DNA of 64,000 nt from Rhodospirillaceae bacterium (lineage in GTDB: Bacteria > Pseudomonadota > Alphaproteobacteria > Thalassobaculales > Thalassobaculaceae): positions 62,001 to 126,000 of the forward strand of contig JAGYJX010000035.1 in NCBI GenBank assembly GCA_018401495.1, read 5' to 3'. Position numbers and translations under genes: made by a program. Shown here in pieces: positions 1-8,600 of the stretch; positions within the stretch are counted from its first letter, which is position 1; each line of letters starts with the position of its first letter. The notes beneath the pieces are model-generated. The model worked only from the letters and a program-made list of their open reading frames with translations. It was not told where the DNA came from and made no database searches.

Positions 1-1
1 C

Positions 2-964
2 GGGCCCGGCATCAGCCTGATGACCGAGTTCATCGGCCTCGCCTATTTCGCCGAGATCCCGGCCGTCATCATCAACGTGCAGCGCGGCGGGCCGTCGACC
101 GGGATGCCGACCCGCACCCAGCAGGCCGACCTGGTGGCCTGCGCCTACGCCTCGAACGGCGACACCAAGCACGTCCTGCTGTTCCCCGAGGACCCGAGGG
201 AGTGCTTCGACTTCTCGGCCGCCGCCCTCGACCTGGCCGACCGGTTGCAGACCCCGGTGTTCGTCATGACCGACCTCGACATCGGCATGAACCACCGGAT
301 GTGCCGGCCGTTCGAGTGGGACGACACCCGGCGCATGGACCGCGGCAAGGTGATGACCGCCGAGGACCTGGAAGCCGGCCGCGAGTTCGGGCGCTATCTC
401 GACGTCGACGGCGACGGCATCCCGTACCGCACCCTGCCCGGCTCGCACCCCGACAAGGGCGCGTTCTTCACCCGCGGCACCACCAAGAACCGCTACGCCC
501 GCTACTCCGAGGAGGGCGCCGACTACATCGAGAACATGGAGCGGCTGCTCCGCAAGTTCGACACCGCCAAGGCGCTGGTGCCGCAGCCGGTGGTGCGCGC
601 GGCCCCGCGGCCGACCCGCTACGGGGTGCTGTATTTCGGATCGACCAGCCCGGCGATGACCGAGGCGCTGGACCGGCTGGAGGCCGACGGCCTGCACGTC
701 GACGCCATGCGGCTGCGCGCCTTCCCGTTCCCGAATGCGGTGCGCGACTTCATCCTGGCCCACGACCGGGTGTTCGTGGTCGAGCAGAACCGCGACGGCC
801 AGCTCCGCAACATGCTGACCACCGAGCTCGGCATCGATCCCGCCCGGCTGGTCGCGGTCCTGCACTACGACGGCACGCCGATCACCGCGAACTTCATCCT
901 CGGGGCGATCCGCGCCGGGCTCGCCCAACACCACGTCGTCCCGCTCGAGAGGGCCGTGTCATGA
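2..964 (+). CDS. korA: 2-oxoacid:ferredoxin oxidoreductase, alpha subunit (3' part)
   Basis: Partial gene: the frame is open from base 2 and the 5' end lies outside the window. The visible part begins with the conserved GPGISLMTE segment of the pyruvate/2-oxoglutarate:ferredoxin oxidoreductase alpha subunit and continues through the QRGGPSTGMPTRTQQADL motif of the family. With the beta subunit it would oxidatively decarboxylate 2-oxoglutarate (or another 2-oxoacid) to the acyl-CoA, reducing ferredoxin, in the cytoplasm. The stop overlaps the next start in an ATGA arrangement, so the two subunits are translationally coupled. Substrate preference cannot be read from the sequence. Confidence 0.93.
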   Translation, partial: GPGISLMTEFIGLAYFAEIPAVIINVQRGGPSTGMPTRTQQADLVACAYASNGDTKHVLLFPEDPRECFDFSAAALDLADRLQTPVFVMTDLDIGMNHRMCRPFEWDDTRRMDRGKVMTAEDLEAGREFGRYLDVDGDGIPYRTLPGSHPDKGAFFTRGTTKNRYARYSEEGADYIENMERLLRKFDTAKALVPQPVVRAAPRPTRYGVLYFGSTSPAMTEALDRLEADGLHVDAMRLRAFPFPNAVRDFILAHDRVFVVEQNRDGQLRNMLTTELGIDPARLVAVLHYDGTPITANFILGAIRAGLAQHHVVPLERAVS

Positions 965-2016
965 CCTACATCACCAAGCCGAAGCTGCACCACCCGAGCC
1001 TGCAGAAGAACAGCGTCGGCCTGACCCGCCGCGACTACGAGGGGCGGATCTCGACGCTGTGCGCCGGCTGCGGCCACGACTCGATCAGCGCCACCATCGT
1101 CCAGGCCTGCTACGAGCTGGCGCTCGAGCCGCACCGGGTGGCGAAGCTGTCCGGCATCGGCTGCTCGTCGAAGGCGCCGACCTACTTCCTCGGCAACAGC
1201 CACGGCTTCAACACCGTGCACGGCCGGATGCCGAGCGTGCTCACCGGCGCCTCGCTCGCCAACCGCGAGCTGATCTACATGGGCGTGTCCGGCGACGGCG
1301 ACAGCGCCTCGATCGGCCTCGGCCAGTTCGCCCACGTCATGCGCCGCGGCGTGAACATGGTCTACATCGTCATGAACAACGGCGTGTACGGCCTGACCAA
1401 GGGCCAGTTCTCGGCGACCGCCGACAAGGGCTCGGTCGCCAAGAAGGGTGCCGTCAACAACGACGCCGGCATCGACCTCGCCTCGCTGGCCATCCTGATG
1501 GGCGCCACCTTCGTCGCCCGCTCGTTCTCCGGCGACAAGCACCAGCTGGTGCCGCTGATCAAGGCGGCGATCAACCACCCGGGGGCCGCCATCCTCGACG
1601 TGATCTCGCCCTGCGTGGCGTTCAACAACCACAAGGGCTCGACCCGCAGCTACGACTACGTGCGCGAGCACAACGAGGCGCTGAACCGCCTCGACTTCAT
1701 CACCGGCCGCGACCCGATCGAGGCCGAGTACGACCCCGGCTCCTCGATCGCCATCGAGCAGCCGGACGGCAGCACCATCCGCCTCGCCAAGATCGCCACC
1801 GACTACGACCCGTCCGACAAGGCGGCCGCCCTCGCCCACATCCAGGAGAAGGAACGCGACGGCGAGGTGGCGACCGGGCTGCTGTACCTGGATGCGAGGC
1901 CGCGCGATTTGCACGCGAACTTGCGGACGGTTCGGGCGCCGCTGAACAGCCTGGACGAGCCGGAGCTTTGCCCCGGGAGCGCGGTGCTGGACGGGATCAA
2001 CGCGGGGCTGCGGTAG
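961..2016 (+). CDS. korB: 2-oxoacid:ferredoxin oxidoreductase, beta subunit
   Basis: A 351-residue protein whose ATG overlaps the korA stop. It has the thiamine-diphosphate-binding beta-subunit hallmarks: an N-terminal CAGCGHDS cysteine motif, GIGCSSKAP, and the GDGDSASIGLGQ / NNGVYGLTKGQ segment that binds ThDP and Mg2+. It forms the catalytic half of KorAB, which feeds electrons from 2-oxoacid oxidation into ferredoxin. The start is fixed by the ATGA overlap. The 2-oxoglutarate assignment follows the two-subunit KorAB architecture and is inference. Confidence 0.93.
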   Translation: MTYITKPKLHHPSLQKNSVGLTRRDYEGRISTLCAGCGHDSISATIVQACYELALEPHRVAKLSGIGCSSKAPTYFLGNSHGFNTVHGRMPSVLTGASLANRELIYMGVSGDGDSASIGLGQFAHVMRRGVNMVYIVMNNGVYGLTKGQFSATADKGSVAKKGAVNNDAGIDLASLAILMGATFVARSFSGDKHQLVPLIKAAINHPGAAILDVISPCVAFNNHKGSTRSYDYVREHNEALNRLDFITGRDPIEAEYDPGSSIAIEQPDGSTIRLAKIATDYDPSDKAAALAHIQEKERDGEVATGLLYLDARPRDLHANLRTVRAPLNSLDEPELCPGSAVLDGINAGLR

Positions 2017-2089
2017 GGAAAAGAGGGAGTCGGTGGAAGGGCCCGCATCAAGAGGCGCGGGCACCGCCGCGAGGGGTCGAGCATTCGCT

Positions 2090-2437
2090 CCGCTTGGCCG
2101 GGCTGACGACACGGGTGGGGGAGGTGGTCGCCGTGATCGCTGCCTCGTCGCCCTTCCCCGTTTTGCCGTCACCCCGGAAGCCGGGGCGAAGCCGCGGCTG
2201 TCCGGGGCCCACCAAGCGACGTGCGCACGCCGCCCCGACCATGGAGCGGCGGGTGGGTCCCGGGTCGCGCTCCGCTTGGGCGGGATGACGACACGCTGGA
2301 GGAGGTGGTCGCCGTTATCGCCTGCCTCGTCGCCCCTCCCGTTTTTGCCGTCACCCCGGAAGCCGGGGCGAAGCCGCGGCTGTCCGAGGGCCACCAAGCG
2401 ACGGGCGCACGCCGCCCCGACCATGGAGCGGCGGGTG
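2090..2437. repeat. two REP-like repeat units of about 181 bp, the second interrupted by an IS
   Basis: The gene-free stretch after korB (2017-2512) holds two near-identical tandem units. Landmarks such as GTCACCCCGGAAGCCGGGG recur with a spacing of about 181 bases (near 2168 and 2350), as does the GACGACACG segment (near 2106 and 2287). Each unit pairs opposed GTCACCCCGG and CCGGGATGAC-type ends, so it can fold into a long imperfect hairpin. The second unit is cut at about 2437 by the insertion sequence and resumes at about 3794. Confidence 0.75.
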
Positions 2438-2442
2438 TTGGG

Positions 2443-2456
2443 GTGGACGGCCCCCG
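2443..2456 (+). repeat. left subterminal inverted repeat of the IS
   Basis: GTGGACGGCCCCCG, the exact reverse complement of 3777-3790. Confidence 0.85.
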
Positions 2457-2512
2457 ACGGCATCAGTGTGCCAGGATGAGGTCGTTGCAAATCTCAACCG
2501 AGGAGGCCGTCC

Positions 2513-3531
2513 ATGGCACAGGTTACGCGAATTGGGTTGGACACGTCCAAGCGGGTTTTCAGGTTCACGGCGTTGATGCGTCGGAGCGCGTGGTTGTGCG
2601 GCGCAAGCTGAGCCGCGAGCAGGTTTTGAAGTTCTTCGCCGAGTTGGAGCCGACGCTTGTTGCGCTGGAGGCGTGCGGGGCGTCGCACTACTGGGCGCGC
2701 GAGCTTCAGTCGCTTGGCCACGAGGTTCGTCTTCTGCCGCCGCAATACGTGAAGCCGTATGTGAAGCGGGGCAAGAGCGACGCCAAGGACGCCGAGGCGA
2801 TCTGCGAGGCGGCGAGCCGGCCGACGATGCGGTTCGTGGCGGTGAAGAGCCGGGACGAGCAGGCGGCGCTGATGCAGTTGCGGGTGCGCTCGCTGCTGGT
2901 GAAGCAGCGCACCATGCTGTCGAACGCGATCCGCGGCCATGCCGCGGAGTTCGAGGTGACGGCGGCGAAGGGCCTGGGCCATCTGCCGGCGCTGCTGGAG
3001 CGGGCGCGGGCGGCGCTGCCGGAGATGGCGTGGGGCCTGCTGCTGGTGCTGGCCGAGCAGCTGGCGGCGCTGGACCGGGAGATCGCGGCGATCGAACGGC
3101 GGGTGAAGGCTTGGGCGCGCGATCAGCCGCTGTGCCGCCGGCTGATGCAGGTGCCCGGCATCGGGGTGATGGGCGCGGTAACGACGGTGCTGACGGCGCC
3201 GGCGCCAGAGACCTTCCGCTCGGGACGACAGTTCTCGGCCTGGATCGGGCTGACGCCGCGCGAGGACAGTACCGCCGGCAAGAGCAACCCCACCCGGATC
3301 AGCCGCGAGGGCGACGAGGAGTTGCGCCGGCTGCTGGTGGCCGGTGCCATGGCGATCGTCAAGCTCGCCAAGCGCGGCCGTGGGCCGGCCTGGCTGATCG
3401 CCCTGCTGGCGCGCAAGTCGCCGAAGCTCGCCGCCATCGCCTTCGCCAACAAGACCGCGCGCATCCTCTGGGCGATGATGCGGCGCGACGAGGACTACCG
3501 GGGGCCGCAACCGGCCGGGACCGCCGCCTGA
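2513..3531 (+). CDS. IS110/IS1111-family transposase (one frameshift)
   Basis: DEDD-type transposase of about 339 residues. The start is ATG 2513, with GAGGAGG just upstream; it gives the family N-terminus MAQVTRIGLDTSK, whose Asp is the first RuvC-like catalytic residue. At about 2560 (GTTTTCAGG) the frame changes by one missing base, after which the protein runs unbroken: YVKPYVKRGKSDAKDAEAI, then the C-terminal Transposase_20 region with PGIGVMGA and FSAWIGLTPRE, which carries the catalytic Ser. Because the rest of the frame is intact, the shift may be a base-calling error. If it is real, the copy is inactive. Confidence 0.9.
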
Positions 3532-3776
3532 GCGGCGGGTCGAGCGGCCGCCCCCGGTAGCAAGGGGCGCCTGCGTTCGAACGCAAGATGGCAATCGGTC
3601 GAACCGAGGATCGGGACAACCCGTGGGACCCTGCGACGCCATGACGTCACATCGGTGTTTGGGACCCGGTCCGCGAAATCCATCTCGGCCAGCGGTCACC
3701 GCGACCGCACAAACAGGCCTGACATATGACTGCACGCGACCGCATCGCCAGAACAGCAGCTCGAACGCTTGCGCAA
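3532..3776 (+). ncRNA. candidate bridge-RNA region in the IS right end
   Basis: This 245-bp non-coding stretch lies between the transposase stop and the right inverted repeat. IS1111-subgroup elements are known to encode their bridge RNA in this right end. The segment contains inverted repeats (for example TGCGTTCGAACGCA near 3572) and, near 3660-3675, a GGGACCCGGTCCGCG segment resembling the GGGTCCCGGGTCGCG of the target site. RNA boundaries and guide loops are not resolved here; position is the main support. Confidence 0.35.
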
Positions 3777-3790
3777 CGGGGGCCGTCCAC
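3777..3790 (-). repeat. right subterminal inverted repeat of the IS
   Basis: CGGGGGCCGTCCAC, the exact reverse complement of 2443-2456. Confidence 0.85.
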
Positions 3791-3793
3791 ATA

Positions 3794-3895
3794 TGGGTCC
3801 CGGGTCGCGCTCCGCTTGCCCGGGATGACGACACGGTGGGGGAGGTGGTCGCCGTTATCGCCTGCCTCGTCGCCCCTCCCCTTTTTGCCGTCACA
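3794..3895. repeat. remainder of the REP-like unit split by the IS
   Basis: TGGGTCCCGGGTCGCGCTCC and the following GATGACGACACG, GGAGGTGGTCGCCG and CGCCTGCCTCGTCGCC blocks match the upstream units (about 2250-2350) in the same order. This shows that one unit continued across the IS before insertion. Confidence 0.75.
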
Positions 3896-3910
3896 CCTGC
3901 ATCCCGAACT

Positions 3911-4456
3911 TCATCCTCGGCGGACTCCGGTAGCGCTTTTGGGCTCTGACGGACGGAATCGTTCGATTGCCGACATGGCTACATCAAAGCTGCGATCCGT
4001 CCCCGTCAGCCCTATGTAAATGTCACCATGGGTCAGCATCCGATTGGCGCCTGCAAGAAATCCGACGATGCCGCGACCGGGGAAACGGGCTGGGTCTCGA
4101 AGGTGAAGAACGATCGAACGTTGGCCCTTAAAGCTTGAAGTCGTGACATCGCTGATCTCCGACCAAGGTATTGTTTGATCTGACCAGCGTGCCCAGCGAA
4201 TCCCCGCTGATCCGATCCGCAGTTGCTCACGCGTTTCGAAGAGCATTTTGATCGCGTACGCCCCGCAAAGTCCGAAGAACGCGATGACTACCCATCCGAT
4301 CACGGTGAAAGTGACGGAAGAATAGCGAGCCGATTGCGACGGAAGAGGCCCGAAAGCTCCGACCATCAACAGTCCGAGCGCGACTAAACCCAACGCACCC
4401 AGAGCAATCAGCGCGATCCGCCAACGCGACGGAAAAGCAACAAATTCGTTCAACAT
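3911..4456 (-). CDS. STM3941-like membrane protein with PH-like domain
   Basis: A 181-residue protein with two hydrophobic segments at about 14-34 and 47-70, followed by a cytoplasmic domain with the pattern IRWARWSDQTIPWSEISDV (about 85-103). That layout resembles the STM3941 family of two-TM proteins with a PH-like domain. Function is unknown. It lies 61 bp downstream of the nuclease-like gene on the same strand, so the two may be co-transcribed. Codon use and G+C look lower than in the surrounding core genes. Confidence 0.65.
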   Translation of the reverse strand: MLNEFVAFPSRWRIALIALGALGLVALGLLMVGAFGPLPSQSARYSSVTFTVIGWVVIAFFGLCGAYAIKMLFETREQLRIGSAGIRWARWSDQTIPWSEISDVTTSSFKGQRSIVLHLRDPARFPGRGIVGFLAGANRMLTHGDIYIGLTGTDRSFDVAMSAIERFRPSEPKSATGVRRG

Positions 4457-4517
4457 CGGCTCCGTAGTTTAGGCGCCCGAAAGCCTGTTCCATCATACCG
4501 CGTTCACTCACGACCAC

Positions 4518-5669
4518 CTACGCGGTGACCTCGCTCCCGGTCATCCGTGTCACCAGCCGATCGACTTCGGCCAGCACGAGCTCCCGAACGCGCTCTTCCC
4601 GCAACGGCTCCAGTTCGATCGTCAAGTCGCCCGTCGGACCGCCATAGCGGCCCCGTCCTCCAACGATCTCAAGGATGCGCCGGGCGACCTCGGCGCGCAT
4701 GGGCTCATCAGCGAACTCCGGCCGCTGCATCAGGTAGGTGAAGGCAATTGCCACCCGGCCGTTCGCCTTCACGAACAGCGGGTAGCGACCGTTCCCGGGG
4801 CCAGGTATTCGCAGGCCGACCGACGGGTCGCCTGATTTCGTCGTGAACACCCGGCCGCGCCTCGACATCCAGTCGATCATGGCCTGCGCGACGACCAGCA
4901 TCTCGTCGCCATGGCGGGTCCGGAAGCGCTCCTGCCACCCTTCTAACGTCAGGACAGGATGCTGCGGACGCGCTGCCTGCGGGCGATTGGTGGCGGAGAC
5001 GCCGCGGCGGCTGATTTCCAGGATCGGCGGCGCACCGTCACCGCCGGTGTGGCGCCGGACCTCGAGCGCATACGTCTCCACGGTGTCCAGGTGCTTGTTG
5101 AGGAACTCCACGATCCTGAGCAGGGCGAGCGGAACCCGGTCGAGCACGAACACGATGCGCAGGCGGCCCTCGCTCAGGTTCTGCTCGACCAGCTGCCAGA
5201 ACTGGTCCGCATCAGGCTCTTCGGTGCCCAACAGCCAGGCGAGGCGCTCGATCGGGGTCTTGGGACCCGGGCCAGCCGGAGGCGGTGCCGTTTCAAACGC
5301 GCTCCGGAGCACGTCCGCGGTCCAGTGGTGCGGTGCGTTGGCAGCATAGTCCAGGATCTGGCCCACGATCTTACGTCGGCTCTCTGTGTTCGAGGCCCGT
5401 TTGACCTCGACTATGACCGGGACCCCGGTTTGGTCGACGAACAGGTGGTCCACCGACCCTGTGGAGGTGACCTCAGTGTCCTCGATCTCGACCGCCATCT
5501 CGCGCCGGATTAGGATCCAGCGACGCTCTTCCTCGTCCTCGAACGCGTCGGCACCGAGCAAGTGCGGGTGTTCGGCCAGCAGAGCCTGGAGATCGGTCTC
5601 CGCGGCGTACGGAGCTTCGGACATGGTCTGATACCGGCCGTCGCCGGTCCGGTGCATCAAAGTCGCCAT
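4518..5669 (-). CDS. PD-(D/E)XK nuclease-like protein of unknown function
   Basis: A 383-residue protein not assigned to a named family. The N-terminal third carries a restriction-nuclease-like core: E25 in ETDLQALLAEHPHLL, then D74 in GSVDHLFVD, E88 and K90 in VIVEVKRA, and a QxxxY-type motif in GQILDYA (Q104, Y108). This D-X13-E-X-K spacing plus QxxxY is the pattern of PD-(D/E)XK nucleases. The rest shows no motif I recognise. The start is ATG 5669 behind GGGAGG. Its position in an accessory islet beside an IS would suit a defence or DNA-repair role, but that is inference. Confidence 0.65.
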   Translation of the reverse strand: MATLMHRTGDGRYQTMSEAPYAAETDLQALLAEHPHLLGADAFEDEEERRWILIRREMAVEIEDTEVTSTGSVDHLFVDQTGVPVIVEVKRASNTESRRKIVGQILDYAANAPHHWTADVLRSAFETAPPPAGPGPKTPIERLAWLLGTEEPDADQFWQLVEQNLSEGRLRIVFVLDRVPLALLRIVEFLNKHLDTVETYALEVRRHTGGDGAPPILEISRRGVSATNRPQAARPQHPVLTLEGWQERFRTRHGDEMLVVAQAMIDWMSRRGRVFTTKSGDPSVGLRIPGPGNGRYPLFVKANGRVAIAFTYLMQRPEFADEPMRAEVARRILEIVGGRGRYGGPTGDLTIELEPLREERVRELVLAEVDRLVTRMTGSEVTA

Positions 5670-5878
5670 TCCTGCCTCCCGTCGGTCCCGTGGCGCCTAA
5701 GGATGACGGGTGCGGTGGGGCGACCTCAAGCCCTCCAGGCGCGTGGCGATCGGTCGAGGTCGCGCGCGGCGGCGCCATACCGAATTGGGGATCCATGTAG
5801 CTGCTTGACCCATGCCGCATGATGCCTTGACTTCGCTCCGGTCGGCTTGAAGGTTACTTCAATCATCGGGGCGATCTG

Positions 5879-6358
5879 ATGGCATTCGTTTGCACGTTGG
5901 ACCTGACTGGCGATCTGGGGTTCAATGTCTTTTCGAGTGGCGTTGAACACGCTGCGCAATGCACCGTCGGATACGACGATGACACGGACTCCACGTTCTC
6001 GGTCCTGGTGGCGCTTTCGCCGACCGTCGGTGGCGATATGGAGCTCTCTTTCGCGGTCGTGGAGGCCGATCTAGACGGTCACGCGTACGAGTATCGGAAC
6101 GGGCTGGACACCCGGAATCGCATTCGCGATACCGACGACAGGGCGAAAGTCCTGGTAGCCGCTTGCACCGCAGTCAAGGCACTGATTGATCGGTTCGAGC
6201 CAATGCGGGTGTTCAGGTGTGTGCCCGCCACACTGCCCGAAAAGGCGCTCCAAAAGCACGTGACGATTCACAAGGTGTTCACCGAAGCGGGGTATACAAT
6301 TCTGGAATTAGAACAGGTTGCCGGCACTCGCGCATGGTTGATGGAACGGGTGTATTAA
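5879..6358 (+). CDS. hypothetical protein, 159 aa
   Basis: Not recognised. It is a soluble-looking acidic protein with no signal peptide or membrane segment: a beta-rich N-terminal half (MAFVCTLDLTGDLGF) and a more helical C-terminal half. It starts 209 bp from the divergently oriented nuclease-like gene. Lower G+C than the neighbouring core genes suggests acquired DNA. The intergenic 5670-5878 shows no further structure. Confidence 0.55.
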   Translation: MAFVCTLDLTGDLGFNVFSSGVEHAAQCTVGYDDDTDSTFSVLVALSPTVGGDMELSFAVVEADLDGHAYEYRNGLDTRNRIRDTDDRAKVLVAACTAVKALIDRFEPMRVFRCVPATLPEKALQKHVTIHKVFTEAGYTILELEQVAGTRAWLMERVY

Positions 6359-6365
6359 GGTCGCG

Positions 6366-6395
6366 TTGCAGAACCCGCGTACGGCCGTATATGCT
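6366..6395 (+). promoter_or_regulatory. possible sigma-70 promoter for the 66-aa gene
   Basis: TTGCAG (6366-6371) and TATGCT (6390-6395), 18-nt spacer, 26 nt before the small gene's start. Reasonable spacing but imperfect hexamers. Confidence 0.3.
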
Positions 6396-6420
6396 AATCT
6401 GTATTCGCGAGGGACTTTCG

Positions 6421-6621
6421 ATGGCAATGACGCCAGAGCAGATGGAAGAATTTGTCCGGGACGCCGAGAAGCGTCAATCGGAGACGTTCGCCCGACTGCT
6501 CAGCGCCCCGGCCATCCGAAACGCGCTACAGCAGCCCGCTCCCGGCCAGGGAGCGGTCGATGACAGTGGGCTCAGAACGTTTGTCCGCACCCAGGTTCGC
6601 GTCACTGCCCGGTGCGCCTAA
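6421..6621 (+). CDS. small hypothetical protein, 66 aa
   Basis: A short frame starting at ATG 6421 with a GAGGGA ribosome-binding site 7 nt upstream. It reads MAMTPEQMEEFVRDAEKRQ and is charged and mostly helical, with no recognised domain. An in-frame ATG at 6391 would add ten residues but has no ribosome-binding site. The promoter-like sequence and good Shine-Dalgarno make it plausible. The downstream 6622-6788 shows nothing coding. Confidence 0.45.
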   Translation: MAMTPEQMEEFVRDAEKRQSETFARLLSAPAIRNALQQPAPGQGAVDDSGLRTFVRTQVRVTARCA

Positions 6622-6788
6622 GAGCGTTGTATGGGTAGTGGCCGACCTACCGCCTCTGCATCAATCCCGCATACCGCCGGCTCAAGGCGCCAGACCATGA
6701 CAATGGCTCCGCACCCGCGCCAGCCGAATAAATTCCGCCGAGTACCCGCGATCACCATGCGGGCATTCCACCTCTGTGGGCCCTCCTC

Positions 6789-7688
6789 CTACCCCCGCCG
6801 CTCCAGAAACCCCATCAGCGCCGCCCGGTAATCCTCCGGCTGCTCGTAGAACGGCATGTGGCTGGCGTTGGCGAACACCGCCACTTCGGCGTCCGGCAGG
6901 TGCTGCTTCATGCGCAGCGCGCAGGCCGGGGTGATCTCGTCGTGGCGGCCGACGGTGATCAGCGCCGGCACGGTGATCCGGTGCAAATCGGGGACCCGGT
7001 TCCAGTCCTTCAGATTGCCGATGTAGAGGAACTCGTTCGGCCCCTGCATGGTCCGGTACGGCGCCATGTTCCAGTCGCCGAGCGAGCGCATCACCGGCGC
7101 CGGCCACTCCGCCAGCCGGCAGACGTGGCGGTGGTTGAGCAGGGTGACGGCGGCGGCGTATTCCGGGTGGTCGAAGGTGCCGGCGGCCTCGTGCGCCAGC
7201 ATCATCTCGACGGTCTCGGTGCCGAGGGCCGAGCGCAGCCGGTGCATCTCGGCCATCAGGTGCGGCAGGTCGGCGGCGGTGTTCTCGAGGATCAGGGTGC
7301 GGAGCGCCTCGGGGTGGGTCAGCGCGTACTCGATCGCCAGCCAGCCGCCCCAGGAATGGCCGAGCAGGTGGACCCGCTCCAGGCCGAGCGCGTGGCGCAC
7401 CGCCTCGGTCTCGGCGACGTAGCGCGTGATGCTCCAGAGGTCCGGGTCGTCGGGCCGGTCCGAGGCGCCGCAGCCGAGCTGGTCGAACGCCACCACCCGG
7501 TAGCCGAGGTCAGCCAGGAAGCCGTGGGCGTCGCGCAGGTAGTCGCAGGGCAGCCCGGGGCCGCCGTTCAAGCAGAACACCACCCGGTCGCCGGAGCCGA
7601 GCGAGTATGCCACCACCCGGTAGCCGTCGACCGCCACCTCGACCTGCCGCCACGCCCGCGCGCCGTCCCAGTCGCCCTGCCCGTCCAT
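6789..7688 (-). CDS. pip: proline iminopeptidase-family alpha/beta hydrolase
   Basis: A serine hydrolase of the S33 (prolyl aminopeptidase) type, about 299 residues from ATG 7688; ATG 7706 is also possible. The oxyanion segment LNGGPGLPCDYL, nucleophile elbow GHSWGG, acid in ITVGRHDEITP and catalytic His in NASHMPFYEQPE are all present, so it should be active. The family removes N-terminal proline or cleaves amide/amino-ester bonds in small peptides. There is no signal peptide, so it is cytoplasmic. It diverges from the isochorismatase-like gene about 100 bp away. Confidence 0.85.
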   Translation of the reverse strand: MDGQGDWDGARAWRQVEVAVDGYRVVAYSLGSGDRVVFCLNGGPGLPCDYLRDAHGFLADLGYRVVAFDQLGCGASDRPDDPDLWSITRYVAETEAVRHALGLERVHLLGHSWGGWLAIEYALTHPEALRTLILENTAADLPHLMAEMHRLRSALGTETVEMMLAHEAAGTFDHPEYAAAVTLLNHRHVCRLAEWPAPVMRSLGDWNMAPYRTMQGPNEFLYIGNLKDWNRVPDLHRITVPALITVGRHDEITPACALRMKQHLPDAEVAVFANASHMPFYEQPEDYRAALMGFLERRG

Positions 7689-7789
7689 CGCCGCCCCCGG
7701 TGCCATCAGCCCGTCGATCCCAGGTGGCACTGTCCGGGGAGTCCGTCGTACCGTCAACGCGTCCCCGTCCGCCGCCGAGGAGCGTCGCC

Positions 7790-8487
7790 GTGCCGAGCTG
7801 GAAGACCGATCGCCGCTCGTTCTACTACGACGGCGCGCCCGAGCCGCAGGACCCGGTGCTGGTGGCCGGCCGGGTGGCGCTGCTGGTGATCGACGTGCAG
7901 AACGTCTACCTGGAACGCCCGGACCCGGCGACGCTGTCGGGCGAGGCGCTGCGGCGCTGGCACGCCTGGACGCCGTTCCACGAGCGCATGCACGCCACCG
8001 TCATCCCGACCCTGCAACGCCTGCTCGACCGGTTCCGCGCCGGCGGCCTCGACGTGATCTTCGCCCGCATCGCGGCGTTGCGCGAGGACGGCCGCGACCG
8101 CTCGCTCAGCCAGCGCAAGCCCGGCTGGAACGACCTGCTGCTGCCGAAGGACCAGCACGCCTCGCAGATCCCCGACAGCATCGCGCCGCTGCCGCGGCGA
8201 GATCGTCGTGACCAAGACCACCGACAGCGCGATCACCGGCACCAATTTGCGCCTGGTGCTCGCCGAACATGGGCATCACCCACGTGGTCTGCGCCGGCAT
8301 CTTCACCGACCAGTGCGTCGCCTCGACGGTGCGCAGCCTCGCCGACGAGAGCTTCGACGTGATCGTGGTCGAGGATGGCTGCGCCGCCGGCACGACGGAG
8401 CTGCACGAGCGGGAGCTGGAGATCCTGAACATGATCTACTGTTCGGTGATGAGCGCCGACGAGCTCATCGGCTACCTGCCGGATTGA
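7790..8487 (+). CDS. isochorismatase-family cysteine hydrolase (two frameshifts)
   Basis: About 231 residues after correction. GTG 7790 follows GAGGAGCG. Family signature: LLVIDVQNVYLERPDP with the catalytic Asp, and VCAGIFTDQCVASTVRSLAD containing the nucleophilic Cys. The lysine would be in the ...VVTKTTDSAITGTNL... region. Two single-base insertions, near 8193 and near 8267 (CATGGGC), throw the frame; removing both gives a continuous protein of normal length. The family hydrolyses amides, carbamates or isochorismate; the substrate is unknown. It is divergent from the iminopeptidase. Confidence 0.82.
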
Positions 8488-8600
8488 TCCGAGCCGGGCG
8501 GATTGATCCGGGCCAGCCGGAAATTTCAGAGGACCGACGGATAGGGCCGCGGGCGCCCGGCGTACACCTCCCGAAGAGTCCGATCGAAGGATCCGCGGGA

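Larger units (their letters stand above)
2438..3793 (+). mobile_element. IS110-family (IS1111-type) insertion sequence inside a REP-like unit
   Basis: The element is about 1.36 kb with one transposase gene. It carries perfect 14-bp subterminal inverted repeats at 2443-2456 and 3777-3790, set a few bases in from the ends, as in the IS1111 subgroup. Comparison with the uninterrupted repeat unit just upstream shows the flanks GCGGGTG and GGTCCCGGG were once contiguous, which sets the ends to within a base or two. A possible TG duplication flanks it. The short left (about 75 bp) and long right (about 260 bp) non-coding ends also fit IS1111. Confidence 0.85.

Noticed and set aside
865..2490. 541-residue open frame antisense to korB
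   Set aside because: High G+C leaves few stops; the Arg/Gly/Ala/Val-rich translation has no domain and korB on the other strand is certain.
3575..3582. Third GTTCGAAC palindrome as a GntR site
   Set aside because: It lies in the IS right end inside a longer GC-rich stem (TGCGTTCGAACGCA) without the A/T flanks of the other two; more likely part of an RNA fold.
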